Source of the DNA: an uncultured Parasphingopyxis sp.
GTDB taxonomy: Bacteria; Pseudomonadota; Alphaproteobacteria; Sphingomonadales; Sphingomonadaceae
Reading direction: 5' to 3'
DNA: 64,000 nucleotides
NCBI GenBank assembly: GCA_947259005.1
Contig: CAMYKP010000007.1
Span: 1-64,000, forward strand
Shown: positions 43,047-52,254 of the stretch, piece after piece
Layout of the letters: each line of letters opens with the position of its first letter
How positions within the stretch are numbered: the first letter of the stretch is position 1
Translations under genes and position numbers: made by a program
The notes under the pieces: generated by a model
The model's database searches: none
Told to the model about the DNA's origin: nothing
What the model saw: only the letters and a program-made list of their open reading frames with translations

Positions 43047-44651
43047 CTAGATCGGTTCTCCGGCTGCACGGGCACGCTCGACCAGCGTGCGTTCGGCTTC
43101 GGGCACCGTCCGATAGGCAATGATAAGCAGGACCAGGCCGATGGGCACGGCGATCAATATGCTCAGCATGCCGGTTGAGAGGCTTCCGGTTGCTGCCGAA
43201 ACCTGTCCGGCCAGATAAGGTCCAAGAGCCAGGCCTACCAGCGTGGTCGCCAGGAAAAAGGTTGCCGTGGCCGTTCCGCGCATTCTCGGCAATACGAGGT
43301 CCTGCGACGTTGCGGCGGCGGCTCCGAGTGCGGAACTGGCGATCAGCGTCAGGCAGAAACTCAGCACATAGAAGAGAATGGCATTTTGCGTCGTAAAGGC
43401 GATGGCGAAGGGCAGCGCCGGCACGACAAGGCCGAACATGACGACGAGCAGGCGGCCTGCCGGATTGCGCTGACGCAGCCAGTCTGCAACCCGTCCGCCC
43501 ATAATCACGCCGAGAAAGCCAGCCACAGCACCCGGTCCGCCGATCCACCAGCCTGCATCGCCCGGAAGCTCCCCGATGATCCGGATCGCATAAGGCGCCG
43601 ACCAGAAGGTAGCGGAATAGGACAGGAAGGCGACCATGCCATAGCCGAGAATTGTCGTGAGAAAGGCGATATTGCCCCAGATCAGCTTGAAAGCGGGCGG
43701 GTCACGGTCTTTCAGCGTCGTTGCCCAGGAAAAGATTGCATAATAGCCAATGGCAATCGCGACCCATTGCTGAACATTGCCGGTCAGGACGATCAGCCCA
43801 TAGGCAATTGCCGAGATAATCGCGCCGCCGCCCAGATTGAACAGCAGATGCCTCATGCCGGCCCGCGCTGCGGCGATAATGGTGAAAGGCGGAATGACGG
43901 CAAACAGTTCGCGGACAAAGCCGCGGAACGGATCTTTGGGCGGCGGTGTCGGTAGGCCTTCGGCTTGCCCGCGCAGCGGTTCGCGCAGGGTGAAGACGAG
44001 CATCGCGAGCAACAGACCCGGCAGGCCAACAATGATGAAGGCTGCCTGCCAGCCGGCGAGGCCGAAGGGCGCGTCAACGGGATAGGCCGCGTTCCACCAC
44101 TCGACGATCTTGCCGCCGATCAGCAGCGAAACGCCGCCGCCAAGATACAGGCCCGAAGAATAGATGGCGAGCGCGGTCGCACGCATCTTTTTCGGGAAAT
44201 AGTCGGAAATCAACGAATAAGCGGAAGGGCTTGCCGTGGCCTCGCCAATCCCGACACCGATTCGTGCGAAGCTGAGCGTCGCGAAATTCTTGGCGAAACC
44301 CGAAAATGCCGTCATCGCCGACCAGATGGCCAGGCCCAGTGACATCAGCCGGACGCGGTGCCAGCTGTCCGCCAGCTTGCCGAGCGGGATGCCGAACAGG
44401 GCGTAAAAGACGCCAAAGGCGGTGCCGTACAGGAATCCGAGCTGATCGTCCGACAGGCCCAGATCGGCCTTGATATCTTCCGCGAGGATCGAGAGGATGT
44501 TGCGATCGACAAAGTTCAGGACGTAGATGACGACAAGAACCGTCAGCACATACCAGCTGTAACCCGTAGCCTTATACTCCTCGGCTGGAGCATCCGCTGG
44601 AGGCTGCACGCCTGCTTCTGCGCCATCGCGCCCGTCAGTCGTTTCTGTCAT
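43047..44651 (-). CDS. Spinster-like MFS transporter
   Basis: The protein of 534 residues from the ATG at 44651 has twelve membrane segments. The MFS signature lies after TM2 (GIPLGKLADSWHRVRLMSLG), with TM1 containing VIYVLNFVDRNILSILAEDIKADLGLSDDQLGFLYG and TM4 RIGVGIGEATASPSAYSLISDYFPKKMRATALAIY. These match the Spinster branch, often seen in sphingomonads next to catabolic genes. The substrate is unknown. An ATG four codons upstream (44663) is equally possible. It is divergent from the low-molecular-weight phosphatase gene. Confidence 0.92.
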   Translation of the reverse strand: MTETTDGRDGAEAGVQPPADAPAEEYKATGYSWYVLTVLVVIYVLNFVDRNILSILAEDIKADLGLSDDQLGFLYGTAFGVFYALFGIPLGKLADSWHRVRLMSLGLAIWSAMTAFSGFAKNFATLSFARIGVGIGEATASPSAYSLISDYFPKKMRATALAIYSSGLYLGGGVSLLIGGKIVEWWNAAYPVDAPFGLAGWQAAFIIVGLPGLLLAMLVFTLREPLRGQAEGLPTPPPKDPFRGFVRELFAVIPPFTIIAAARAGMRHLLFNLGGGAIISAIAYGLIVLTGNVQQWVAIAIGYYAIFSWATTLKDRDPPAFKLIWGNIAFLTTILGYGMVAFLSYSATFWSAPYAIRIIGELPGDAGWWIGGPGAVAGFLGVIMGGRVADWLRQRNPAGRLLVVMFGLVVPALPFAIAFTTQNAILFYVLSFCLTLIASSALGAAAATSQDLVLPRMRGTATATFFLATTLVGLALGPYLAGQVSAATGSLSTGMLSILIAVPIGLVLLIIAYRTVPEAERTLVERARAAGEPI

Positions 44652-44733
44652 GAAGCATTTCACCCATCGGTTTTTCTTTTTGGTGTAACAGCGTCAGCCC
44701 CGTTGGCAAAAACTTTATGAGGAATTCCGGACA

Positions 44734-45198
44734 ATGCCACATTCGATTCTGTTCGTATGCCTGGGTAATATCTGTCGGTCGCCTATGGCCGAGGGCGCGA
44801 TGCGCGTGGTTAGCGAACAGCGGGAAATCGAGGTCATCGTCGATTCCGCCGGTACCGGGGCTTGGCATGTTGGCAACCCGCCTGACGGTCGCGCCCAAGC
44901 CGCCGCTCTGGCTAATGGGGTGAATATTTCGGGGCAGCGGGCCCGCCAGATTTCGATGCGGGATTTCGACCGCTTCGATCAGGTTATCGCGATGGACCGG
45001 TCGGTGTTGGGAGACCTGGATGGGTTGAGGCCCGAAACGGCGGGCGGCGCACTCTCGCTTTTTCTCGATCATGTGGCGGGCAGGGAAGGGCAGGATGTTG
45101 TCGATCCCTATTATGGCGAAGAGGACGGCTTTGCGATTGCCTGGGCAGATGTGATGGCCGGTGCGAACGCCTTGCTGGACAAGCTGGAACGCGGATAG
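44734..45198 (+). CDS. Low-molecular-weight protein-tyrosine phosphatase
   Basis: The 154-residue enzyme has the P-loop CLGNICRSP at residues 9-17 (nucleophile C9, R15) right after the first strand, and the general-acid loop VVDPYYG near residue 125. Such phosphatases often oppose tyrosine kinases controlling polysaccharide export, but this gene is not in the capsule cluster and could also act on small-molecule stress pathways. Its ATG is preceded by a GAGGAATT site. It is followed after five bases by the convergent ThpR stop. Confidence 0.93.
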   Translation: MPHSILFVCLGNICRSPMAEGAMRVVSEQREIEVIVDSAGTGAWHVGNPPDGRAQAAALANGVNISGQRARQISMRDFDRFDQVIAMDRSVLGDLDGLRPETAGGALSLFLDHVAGREGQDVVDPYYGEEDGFAIAWADVMAGANALLDKLERG

Positions 45199-45203
45199 GC
45201 GCG

Positions 45204-45737
45204 TCAGCCCAGCGGGTAGCGGTTCACGCTTTCATAGCGCGCGCCGCTCGGCCCGAGAAAACTTTCGATCAGGTCGAAATGCTCGACGGCGAAGGGTTCG
45301 CTCGCCAATCTGACATTCTCCTGCACGAAATTCTCTATCGGTCCGGATGAGCTGTTCAACCGCGCGAGGGTGATATGGGGCAGAAAGACACGGCGCTCGG
45401 GTTCCAGACCGAGCGGACGAAGCACACTATCAACCCTGTCACGGAGCCGTTTGAGATCGGCAGGAGCCCGAATCCCTGCCCACAGGGCGGTCAGTTTTCC
45501 GCCTTTTTCGAACGACCCGACACTATCGAGGGCGATTTCAAAGGGTTGGGAGCGAACCTGGTCGAGTGCGACCGCGATATCCTCTGCCGTTGGTCGTTCG
45601 ACATCGCCGATAAACCGCAATGTCAGATGCAGTTGATCATCGTCTTGCCAGCGCGCGCCGTTGATGCCGTGCATCAGGTCGAGCAACTGGGCGCGAATGG
45701 CGCGTGGCGGGCGGATGGCTACGAACAGGCGGTGCAT
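45204..45737 (-). CDS. thpR: RNA 2',3'-cyclic phosphodiesterase
   Basis: The 177-residue protein has the two HxTx motifs of the 2H phosphoesterase family, LHLTLRFIG near residue 40 and PHITLARL near residue 125, with a typical RLFVAIRPPRAIRAQLLDL start. It hydrolyses 2',3'-cyclic phosphates on RNA ends. Length is typical of the LigT/ThpR subfamily. It is convergent with the phosphatase and divergent from the BI-1 gene. Confidence 0.92.
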   Translation of the reverse strand: MHRLFVAIRPPRAIRAQLLDLMHGINGARWQDDDQLHLTLRFIGDVERPTAEDIAVALDQVRSQPFEIALDSVGSFEKGGKLTALWAGIRAPADLKRLRDRVDSVLRPLGLEPERRVFLPHITLARLNSSSGPIENFVQENVRLASEPFAVEHFDLIESFLGPSGARYESVNRYPLG

Positions 45738-45866
45738 GGCAAATTTTGGCGTAAGCTTTTTTCTTGCCCATTGTTAGGGGCGATTGACCTTGAAAATGCG
45801 GCCCGAATACCCGATATTGCCGGGAAATCGGTAGTTTATGCCGATCTGACAAGGAGATGCATTCAC

Positions 45867-46619
45867 ATGGCTAACTGGTCTGATCCGAATACCGGCCTTC
45901 AGGGCCAAGCCCAGGGCAGGCTTGATACTGGCGCACGCGACGTCGCGTTCGACGCCGGGCTCCGGTCTTATATGCTCAAGGTTTACAACTACATGGCGTC
46001 GGGCATCCTGCTTACCGGCGTCGTGGCGATGCTGTTCGCTCGCGGTGGTATAGAATCGCCAGCGGCAACGATTATCATGGCTGGCGGTCTGCTCAGCTGG
46101 GTCATCATGCTTGCCCCGCTGGCCTTCATCCTCGTGATGAGCTTCGGCATAAATCGCCTCTCCACGGGCGCGCTTCAGGCGTGTTTCTGGGGTTTCTCGG
46201 TCGTTATGGGCCTGTCGCTCTCGACGATCTTCCTCCGCTATACCGGCACATCCATCGCGCAGACTTTCTTCGCAACATCCGCAGCTTTCGTAAGTCTCAG
46301 CCTTTGGGGTTACACGACGAAGAAAGATCTCAGCGGCTGGGGCACCTTCCTGATCATGGGTCTTGTCGGCCTGATCGTGGCGATGGTGATCAACATCTTC
46401 CTGCAGTCGGAAGCGATGGGCTTTGTAATCAGCGGCATCGGCGTGCTGATCTTTGCCGGCCTCACCGCCTATGACACGCAGAAGATCAAATCGATGTATG
46501 CCTATGTGGCAGGCACCGACATGATGGGCAAAACGGTCATCATGGGAGCGCTGAACCTCTATCTCGACTTCATCAACATGTTCCTGTTCCTGCTCAACTT
46601 CATGGGCGGCCGCGAATAG
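45867..46619 (+). CDS. Bax inhibitor-1/YccA family membrane protein
   Basis: The 250-residue protein starts ANWSDPNTG with a hydrophilic N-terminus of about 40 residues and then has seven hydrophobic segments. Typical features are YNYMASGILLTGVVAML, ALQACFWGFSVVMGLSLSTIFLRYTGTSI, and TAYDTQKIKSMY before the last helices, with an end of LYLDFINMFLFLLNFMGGRE. It belongs to the BI-1 family of pH-sensitive leak channels. The ATG at 45867 is chosen because AAGGAG precedes it by about ten bases; the frame is open far upstream but antisense to thpR. A strong terminator follows. Confidence 0.93.
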   Translation: MANWSDPNTGLQGQAQGRLDTGARDVAFDAGLRSYMLKVYNYMASGILLTGVVAMLFARGGIESPAATIIMAGGLLSWVIMLAPLAFILVMSFGINRLSTGALQACFWGFSVVMGLSLSTIFLRYTGTSIAQTFFATSAAFVSLSLWGYTTKKDLSGWGTFLIMGLVGLIVAMVINIFLQSEAMGFVISGIGVLIFAGLTAYDTQKIKSMYAYVAGTDMMGKTVIMGALNLYLDFINMFLFLLNFMGGRE

Positions 46620-46647
46620 GGCCAGGTTGGCAACTCAAAAAGAAAAG

Positions 46648-46677
46648 GCCCGGCGGGGAAACCTGCCGGGCTTTTTT
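46648..46677 (+). terminator. Intrinsic terminator after BI-1 gene
   Basis: A GCCCGGC/GCCGGGC stem (46648-46654 with 46665-46671) is followed by six T residues. Upstream A residues (AAAAAGAAAA) would serve the opposite strand, so it may also stop the convergent GST transcript. Confidence 0.85.
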
Positions 46678-46692
46678 CTTTGGGACGGATGA

Positions 46693-47319
46693 TCAGCTAG
46701 CGGCGGGTTGCTCCGGCATCAGCGCCAAATCGATTTCCTTGGCCCGTTTATAGGCTTCGCGCTCGCGCAGTCGCCCGGCATAGGCTTCAAACGCTGGCCG
46801 GCTCGGCACCGTTCCAAATTGCAGACCCCAGTCGATCTGCGATCCCACATAGACATCCGCAGCGGTGAACCGGTCGCCGCAGATATAGTCGCGGCCTGAT
46901 ACAGCGCCTTCAAGCGCTGCGACCGCCTTTTCATAATTGCCATAGCCCGCCGAGCGCTCCTGCTCTTCATTCGGTGTCAGGCCTAAACTCTTGTCGGTGA
47001 TCGCCTGTTCGAGAGGACCGGCGGCGAAAAACAGCCAGCGATAATAATCGGCGCGTTCATGATCCTTCGGGGCAAGCTCCGCCTCGGGAAATGTCTCTGC
47101 GAGATAGGCGCATATCGCCGCGCATTCCGTGACCACATAGTCATCATGTTTGATCGCGGGAACTTTGCCCATCGGGTTGATCGCCAGATAGTCCTCACCC
47201 TTCATCGTCGTGTCATAATCGAGCAGCACCTGCTCATAAGGCGCGCCGACTTCTTCGAGCATCCAGCGAATGATCTGCCCGCGCGACATCGGGTTGGTGT
47301 AAAAAGTCAGGCCTGTCAT
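46693..47319 (-). CDS. Glutathione S-transferase
   Basis: The 208-residue protein has a thioredoxin-fold domain (LTFYTNPMSRGQIIRWMLEEVGAPYE, then NPMGKVPAIKHDDYVVTECAAICAYLAE) and a helical domain with YICGDRFTAADVYVGSQIDW. The serine in NPMSRGQ is the likely glutathione-activating residue. It resembles the general bacterial GST branch rather than the one at 1650-2297. An AGGAAA site precedes the ATG. The gene is convergent with BI-1 across a shared terminator and is followed after 95 unremarkable bases by the PBP gene's stop on its 5' side. Confidence 0.92.
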   Translation of the reverse strand: MTGLTFYTNPMSRGQIIRWMLEEVGAPYEQVLLDYDTTMKGEDYLAINPMGKVPAIKHDDYVVTECAAICAYLAETFPEAELAPKDHERADYYRWLFFAAGPLEQAITDKSLGLTPNEEQERSAGYGNYEKAVAALEGAVSGRDYICGDRFTAADVYVGSQIDWGLQFGTVPSRPAFEAYAGRLREREAYKRAKEIDLALMPEQPAAS

Positions 47320-47414
47320 TTTCCTATTCTCCCGTAGCTCAAGCGGAACATATATGGAACATTAGCGGCGGTCCAGAGGCGTCAACACGTGAAATGCGAA
47401 TTGACCGACCGAAT

Positions 47415-49619
47415 TTATTCCGCAGGATCGCGTTTGGCCGGTTCTCCCGCTCGCTCAAGCTCATCGAGGCGGCGGCGGGCTTCTTCATTGGGGGCAACAT
47501 CCACATTGTCGCCGTCGATGGTTATTCGCGCACCGCCGATCGGCGTGTCGATTTCAATGCTGCCATCGGGCTTGATTGCGACGTCGACATCGTCGGATTC
47601 AGGCTCTTCGGGTGGCGGGGCTGGCCGAGGCTCAGCTCTTGGGGCGGCATTGGCGATCGCGCCGCTCATGAAGGCGCGCCAGATGCGGGCCGGAGCACCG
47701 CCTCCGCTCGCACTGCCGAGCGGGCTGTTATCGTCATTGCCTATCCAGACACCGACCACGAGATCGCCGGCAAAGCCGACGAACAGCGCATCGCGGCTGT
47801 CCTGCGTCGTACCCGTTTTGCCAAAGGCCGGGATCGAAAGCCGCGCCGCGCTGCCCGTTCCGTCTGCGATGACCGCTCCGAGCATATCGAGCAGTTGTTC
47901 GCGGTGCCGGCTGGCGATGACCGGGCGCCTGTCGAACAGCCATTCGAAAAAGCCCCGGCGGCCCTGCGCGATACCATGGGGCACGACGGGCACATCGCCA
48001 TTGGCGACTGCCGCATAAGCCGTTGTCAGCTCAAGCAGCGTCATCTCACCGCTGCCTAGGGCAACACTGGCATTGGCAGGAAATTCGCGCTCCACGCCCA
48101 ATGTGCGGGCCGCCTCGGCAATCGCTTCGCTGCCGAGCTGCTGATACAGCCGCACGGCTACGACATTGCTTGACCGGGCAAAGGCTTCGCGCAGCGTGAT
48201 CTCGCCGCGATAACGCCCGCCAGAGTTCACCGGCCTGTAGTCGCCGCTTTCAATCGGGCTGTCATCGACCAGCGTTTCAGGCGTCATCCCGCTTTGAAGG
48301 GCGGCCAGATAGACGAACAGCTTGAATGTCGATCCCGGCTGGCGGGTGGCCTGGGTGGCGCGGTTGAAAGGCGATGTCGCATAGTCGCGCCCGCCGACCA
48401 TCGCCACGACCTCGCCATTGGTGCGCATGGCGACGAGCGCCATCTGCGCATTGCCCGGAACATTGCTGCGCGTGACGCGCTCGGCCAGTCTCTGGAGATC
48501 CCAGTCGAGCGTCGTGGGTACTTCGATGCTCTCATAGCCGGTGCCATAGGCTGCGCGCGCTTCTTCCTGCACCCATTCGGCGAAATGGCTTCCGCGCGGC
48601 ATGGCGGGGGGAGGGCGATGGTCTACGGTTGCCAGAGGGACGGCATCGGCTTCTTCCTGCGTCAGATAACCGGCATCGACCATCGCGGCGAGAACGACCT
48701 GTTCCCGTTCCTGCGCGCCTTCCAGGTTGCTGGTGGGAGCGAGCCGGGACGGTGCACGGACAAGCCCGGCCAGCATCGCCGCCTGGGTAAGCGTCAGATT
48801 TTCGGGATGGCGGTAGAAATAATGGAGCGATGCGGCGCGCAGCCCATAGACATTGTCGCCGAAATAGGCGTTCGACAGATAGCGTTCGAGGATTTCATCC
48901 TTGGTCAGCCAGATTTCGAGCCATAGCGCGATGGGGACTTCCTGCACCTTGCGAAACAGGGTTTGGTCCGAGTTGAGATAGGTGAGCTTGGCGAGCTGCT
49001 GGGTGATCGTGCTGCCGCCGTGCCGCGTGCTGGAGGTGAGATTGGTCCACAGGGCCCGTGCGATGCCTCGCGGATCGATACCCCAATGGTCTTCGAACCG
49101 ACGATCCTCGATGGCCAGAAAGGCCTCTCTGACATGCGGTGGCAGGTCGGCCATGACGACAGGCCTGTCCATCACCGGCCCCATCCGGGCGATCGGCGTT
49201 CCGTTCGACGCCTGAAGGATCATGGGCGGCGGAACAAGCGGCTGGGCGGTGCGCGAAACGGGCGCAAAGATCGCCAGCCAGGCGATCAGCAGGAACATGA
49301 AAACAAGGAAACCCCTGAGCGCCCATTTCAGGATTAACCAGCGTCGTTTCCGGCGCGGGGCCGGGGGAAGCGGAGGCCCGTATTCCCCGTCATAATCCGG
49401 CGGATAACCGGCATTGTCTGGTTCATCAAAGACAAAGCCCTGGTCGGTGCTGCCCGGCGTGTCCGGGTCGAACGCCTGAAACGGGCTCTCTTCGGCGCGC
49501 TGCTCGGGGTTGCGCCGATAATAGGGATCGAATGCGGGGTCGTCCGCATAGGGCCCGATCAACCGCGATTGGCGATCGTCATAGCTTTTGCGCGGGAAAG
49601 GAAGGTCGTCATCCGCCAT
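47415..49619 (-). CDS. Class A penicillin-binding protein (PBP1-type)
   Basis: The 734-residue protein has a disordered acidic N-terminus of about 90 residues, a single membrane anchor (WALRGFLVFMFLLIAWLAIF) and a GT51 glycosyltransferase domain with E171 in AIEDRRFEDHWGID and GGSTITQQLAK. The transpeptidase domain has the nucleophile S430 in PGSTFKLF, SSNVVAVRL and KTGTTQDSRDALFVGFA. A short C-terminal tail contains SIEIDTPIGGARITIDGD repeats. It polymerises and cross-links peptidoglycan. The ATG lies only six bases after a TATAAT in a near-palindrome, so the mRNA may be leaderless. Confidence 0.94.
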   Translation of the reverse strand: MADDDLPFPRKSYDDRQSRLIGPYADDPAFDPYYRRNPEQRAEESPFQAFDPDTPGSTDQGFVFDEPDNAGYPPDYDGEYGPPLPPAPRRKRRWLILKWALRGFLVFMFLLIAWLAIFAPVSRTAQPLVPPPMILQASNGTPIARMGPVMDRPVVMADLPPHVREAFLAIEDRRFEDHWGIDPRGIARALWTNLTSSTRHGGSTITQQLAKLTYLNSDQTLFRKVQEVPIALWLEIWLTKDEILERYLSNAYFGDNVYGLRAASLHYFYRHPENLTLTQAAMLAGLVRAPSRLAPTSNLEGAQEREQVVLAAMVDAGYLTQEEADAVPLATVDHRPPPAMPRGSHFAEWVQEEARAAYGTGYESIEVPTTLDWDLQRLAERVTRSNVPGNAQMALVAMRTNGEVVAMVGGRDYATSPFNRATQATRQPGSTFKLFVYLAALQSGMTPETLVDDSPIESGDYRPVNSGGRYRGEITLREAFARSSNVVAVRLYQQLGSEAIAEAARTLGVEREFPANASVALGSGEMTLLELTTAYAAVANGDVPVVPHGIAQGRRGFFEWLFDRRPVIASRHREQLLDMLGAVIADGTGSAARLSIPAFGKTGTTQDSRDALFVGFAGDLVVGVWIGNDDNSPLGSASGGGAPARIWRAFMSGAIANAAPRAEPRPAPPPEEPESDDVDVAIKPDGSIEIDTPIGGARITIDGDNVDVAPNEEARRRLDELERAGEPAKRDPAE

Positions 49620-49620
49620 G

Positions 49621-49642
49621 GTGTATTATAAATATACTACAC
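49621..49642 (-). promoter_or_regulatory. Near-palindrome overlapping PBP -10 element
   Basis: Arms GTGTATTATA (49621-49630) and TATACTACAC (49633-49642) match at nine of ten positions. On the minus strand they contain TATAAT placed so that transcription would begin at or beside the PBP ATG. No -35 match is seen 16-18 bases upstream, so an activator or repressor may bind here. Confidence 0.5.
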
Positions 49643-49781
49643 AAAATAGCGCTGCGCCAGTCTGTGTCACCTCAAATCGCGACCCAGCCGTATATCTACA
49701 GCAACAATCTGAAGCTGCGCTGTACAGGGCTGCGGACCGGGCGGATTGAACGGCCCGGTCCAGATTCAACCGCTTCAGCGA

Positions 49782-52109
49782 CTATGCCTCCGCTTCTGGC
49801 GTCTTTTTCTTTTTCTTCTTCGGCGGTTTGCGCTTGGGCGGAGCAGGGGTGAGCAGGAAGTCGAGCGCGTCGTCCTTCACCGTCACATCCACCTCGCCGC
49901 CATTGACAAGCTTGCCGAACAGCAATTCCTCGGCGAGCGGCTGTTTCACCTTTTCCTGGATCAACCGGCCCATCGGGCGAGCGCCATAAAGCTTGTCGTA
50001 TCCGCGCTCGGTCAACCATGCCTTTGCCTCGTCATCGAGCCGGATATGCACTTCGCGGTCGGCGAGCTGCAGTTCGAGCTCAAGGATGAACTTGTCGACG
50101 ACGCGCGCAACCACGGCGGGCGGCAGATATCCGAACGGCACGATCGCATCGAGACGGTTGCGGAATTCGGGGGTGAACATCTTCTTCACCGCTTCCTCGC
50201 TCGCATCTTCCTTGGAGATATCGCCAAAGCCGATGCCTTCACTCGCCATGTCGGCCGCGCCTGCATTGGTCGTCATGATGAGGACGACGTTACGGAAATC
50301 GACGGTCTTGCCGTGATGATCGGTGAGCTTGCCATTATCCATGACCTGCAACAGCACGTTGAACAGGTCCGGATGGGCCTTTTCGATCTCGTCGAGCAGG
50401 AGCACGCAATGGGGATGCTGGTCGACGGCATCGGTGAGGAGGCCGCCCTGATCGTAACCGACATAGCCCGGAGGCGCGCCGATCAGGCGCGACACGCTGT
50501 GCCGCTCCATATATTCGGACATGTCGAACCGTTCGAGCGGAATGCCCATGATCGAGGCGAGCTGGCGGGCCGCTTCCGTCTTGCCGACGCCGGTCGGGCC
50601 GGTGAACAGATAATTGCCGATTGGCTTGTGCGGTTCGCGCAGGCCGGCGCGGGACAATTTGATTGCCGACGAAAGTGTCTCGATTGCCAGGTCCTGGCCG
50701 AACACGACGCGTTTCAGGTCCGTATCGAGCGTCTCCAGTGCCTGCTTGTCGTTGGTCGATACCTGTTTCGGCGGGATCCGGGCCATCATCGAGATGACCT
50801 GTTCGATCTCGTTCGGCGTGATCATCTTCCGGCGCTTGGACGGCGCTACCAGCATCTGGCTGGCGCCCGTTTCGTCGATCACGTCGATGGCCTTGTCCGG
50901 TTGTTTGCGGTCATTGATGTAGCGCGAGGACAGTTCCACCGCAGCCTTGATCGCATCGGCCGTATATTTGACGTTGTGATGCTCTTCATAATGGGGACGA
51001 AGCCCCTGAAGGATCTTGATCGTATCCTCGATCGAGGGCTCGTTGACGTCGATTTTCTGGAAGCGCCGGAGCAGGGCCCGGTCCTTCTCGAAATGGTTGC
51101 GGAATTCCTTGTAGGTCGTGGAGCCGATGCACCGGATCGCGCCGCTGGAAAGCGCCGGCTTGAGCAGGTTCGAGGCGTCCATTGCGCCGCCGGACGTCGC
51201 GCCCGCACCGATTACCGTGTGGATCTCGTCGATGAACAGGATCGCGTCGGGCAGCTTTTCGAGTTCGTTGACTACCGCTTTCAGCCGTTCCTCGAAATCG
51301 CCGCGATAGCGCGTGCCGGCGAGCAACGCGCCCATGTCGAGCGCGTAGATCACGGCCGGGAGCAGCACCTCGGGAACATCCTCTTCCACGATACGCCGCG
51401 CCAGACCTTCGGCGATGGCGGTTTTGCCGACGCCGGGCTCGCCCACATAGAGGGGATTGTTCTTCGAGCGGCGGCAGAGAATCTGCACCGTCCGGTCGAC
51501 CTCGACCGTGCGGCCGATCAGCGGATCGATCTTTCCGGCCTCAGCCTTCTCGTTAAGATTGACGCAGAACTGCTTGAGCGCGCTCTCATTCTTCTTCTTG
51601 CCGCCCGCTTTCTGTTCCGGCTGGTCATCGTCATCGGTGCCACTGATTTCCCGGCTTTCGCTATCCGTTTCACCCTTGCCGACACCGTGCGAGATGAAGC
51701 TTACCGCATCGAGGCGGCTCATATCCTGCTGCTGGAGGAAATAGACGGCATAGCTTTCGCGCTCGGAAAACAGCGCAACAAGCACATTGGCGCCGGTTAC
51801 TTCGTCACGGCCCGACGATTGCACATGCAGGATCGCCCGCTGGACGACGCGCTGGAATCCGCTGGTTGGCGAAGGATCGGTCGTGCCCTCGATCCGCAGC
51901 GCTTCAAGCTCGTTATCGAGATAGACACCGACAGCTTCCTGCAGCTCCGAAATTTCGACGCCGCAGGCCGTCATCACCTGCGCGGCGTGATCGTCATCGG
52001 TCAGCGCGAGCAGCAGATGTTCGAGCGTTGCATATTCATGTTTGCGGTTCGCGGCTTCGGCGAGCGCATTATGCAGCGTTTGTTCCAGTTCACGAGCAAA
52101 AGAGGGCAT
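49782..52109 (-). CDS. clpA: ATP-dependent Clp protease ATP-binding subunit ClpA
   Basis: The 775-residue protein has a double Clp N domain (about 1-140), an acidic and lysine-rich linker near 150-175, and two AAA+ modules. These have Walker A GEPGVGKT (K229) and GPTGVGKT (K510), and no ClpB-type middle coiled coil. LDMGALLAGTRYRGDFEERLK and the C-terminal D2 region match ClpA. The final 20 residues are an unusual lysine/proline tail (PKRKPPKKKKKK). It unfolds substrates for ClpP. The adaptor gene clpS, commonly just upstream in alphaproteobacteria, is absent from this position. Confidence 0.95.
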   Translation of the reverse strand: MPSFARELEQTLHNALAEAANRKHEYATLEHLLLALTDDDHAAQVMTACGVEISELQEAVGVYLDNELEALRIEGTTDPSPTSGFQRVVQRAILHVQSSGRDEVTGANVLVALFSERESYAVYFLQQQDMSRLDAVSFISHGVGKGETDSESREISGTDDDDQPEQKAGGKKKNESALKQFCVNLNEKAEAGKIDPLIGRTVEVDRTVQILCRRSKNNPLYVGEPGVGKTAIAEGLARRIVEEDVPEVLLPAVIYALDMGALLAGTRYRGDFEERLKAVVNELEKLPDAILFIDEIHTVIGAGATSGGAMDASNLLKPALSSGAIRCIGSTTYKEFRNHFEKDRALLRRFQKIDVNEPSIEDTIKILQGLRPHYEEHHNVKYTADAIKAAVELSSRYINDRKQPDKAIDVIDETGASQMLVAPSKRRKMITPNEIEQVISMMARIPPKQVSTNDKQALETLDTDLKRVVFGQDLAIETLSSAIKLSRAGLREPHKPIGNYLFTGPTGVGKTEAARQLASIMGIPLERFDMSEYMERHSVSRLIGAPPGYVGYDQGGLLTDAVDQHPHCVLLLDEIEKAHPDLFNVLLQVMDNGKLTDHHGKTVDFRNVVLIMTTNAGAADMASEGIGFGDISKEDASEEAVKKMFTPEFRNRLDAIVPFGYLPPAVVARVVDKFILELELQLADREVHIRLDDEAKAWLTERGYDKLYGARPMGRLIQEKVKQPLAEELLFGKLVNGGEVDVTVKDDALDFLLTPAPPKRKPPKKKKKKTPEAEA

Positions 52110-52169
52110 TAGTTAACTCCTTGCCGGTCTCTACACAGCTGAGACCCGGTAGATCCTATATGGTAATGG

Positions 52170-52186
52170 TTAACGAAAAAGTTAAC
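52170..52186. promoter_or_regulatory. Possible CtrA-like half-site pair upstream of clpA
   Basis: Two GTTAAC words (52169-52174 and 52181-52186) give TTAA-N8-TTAAC. On the clpA strand the pair reads TTAA, eight bases, then TTAACCAT. The canonical CtrA box is TTAA-N7-TTAAC, so spacing is off by one. Confidence 0.2.
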
Positions 52187-52254
52187 AAAAGGAATATTAT
52201 TGGCGGTGAAAGGCCGAAAATTCGCCGGTCTGAGCGATGTTTCCGTCCACCGCC

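Noticed and set aside
43034-43047. GC palindrome between sodC and the MFS gene as an operator
   Set aside because: It lies between convergent stops, so it is more likely a structural or termination-related GC run; no T-tract is present.
47320-47414. tRNA-like sequence (CCCGTAGCTCAAGCGGAAC) near the GST start
   Set aside because: Only a D-arm-like fragment is present; no acceptor or T-arm pairing could be drawn and no TTCGA-type T-loop follows.
49746-52112. A 788-codon open frame on the plus strand opposite clpA
   Set aside because: It is the antisense shadow of a perfectly conserved ClpA; its translation is histidine- and arginine-rich without family motifs.
52110-52254. Hidden clpS gene upstream of clpA
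   Set aside because: No frame of adequate length or ClpS motif is present in this 145-base spacer.
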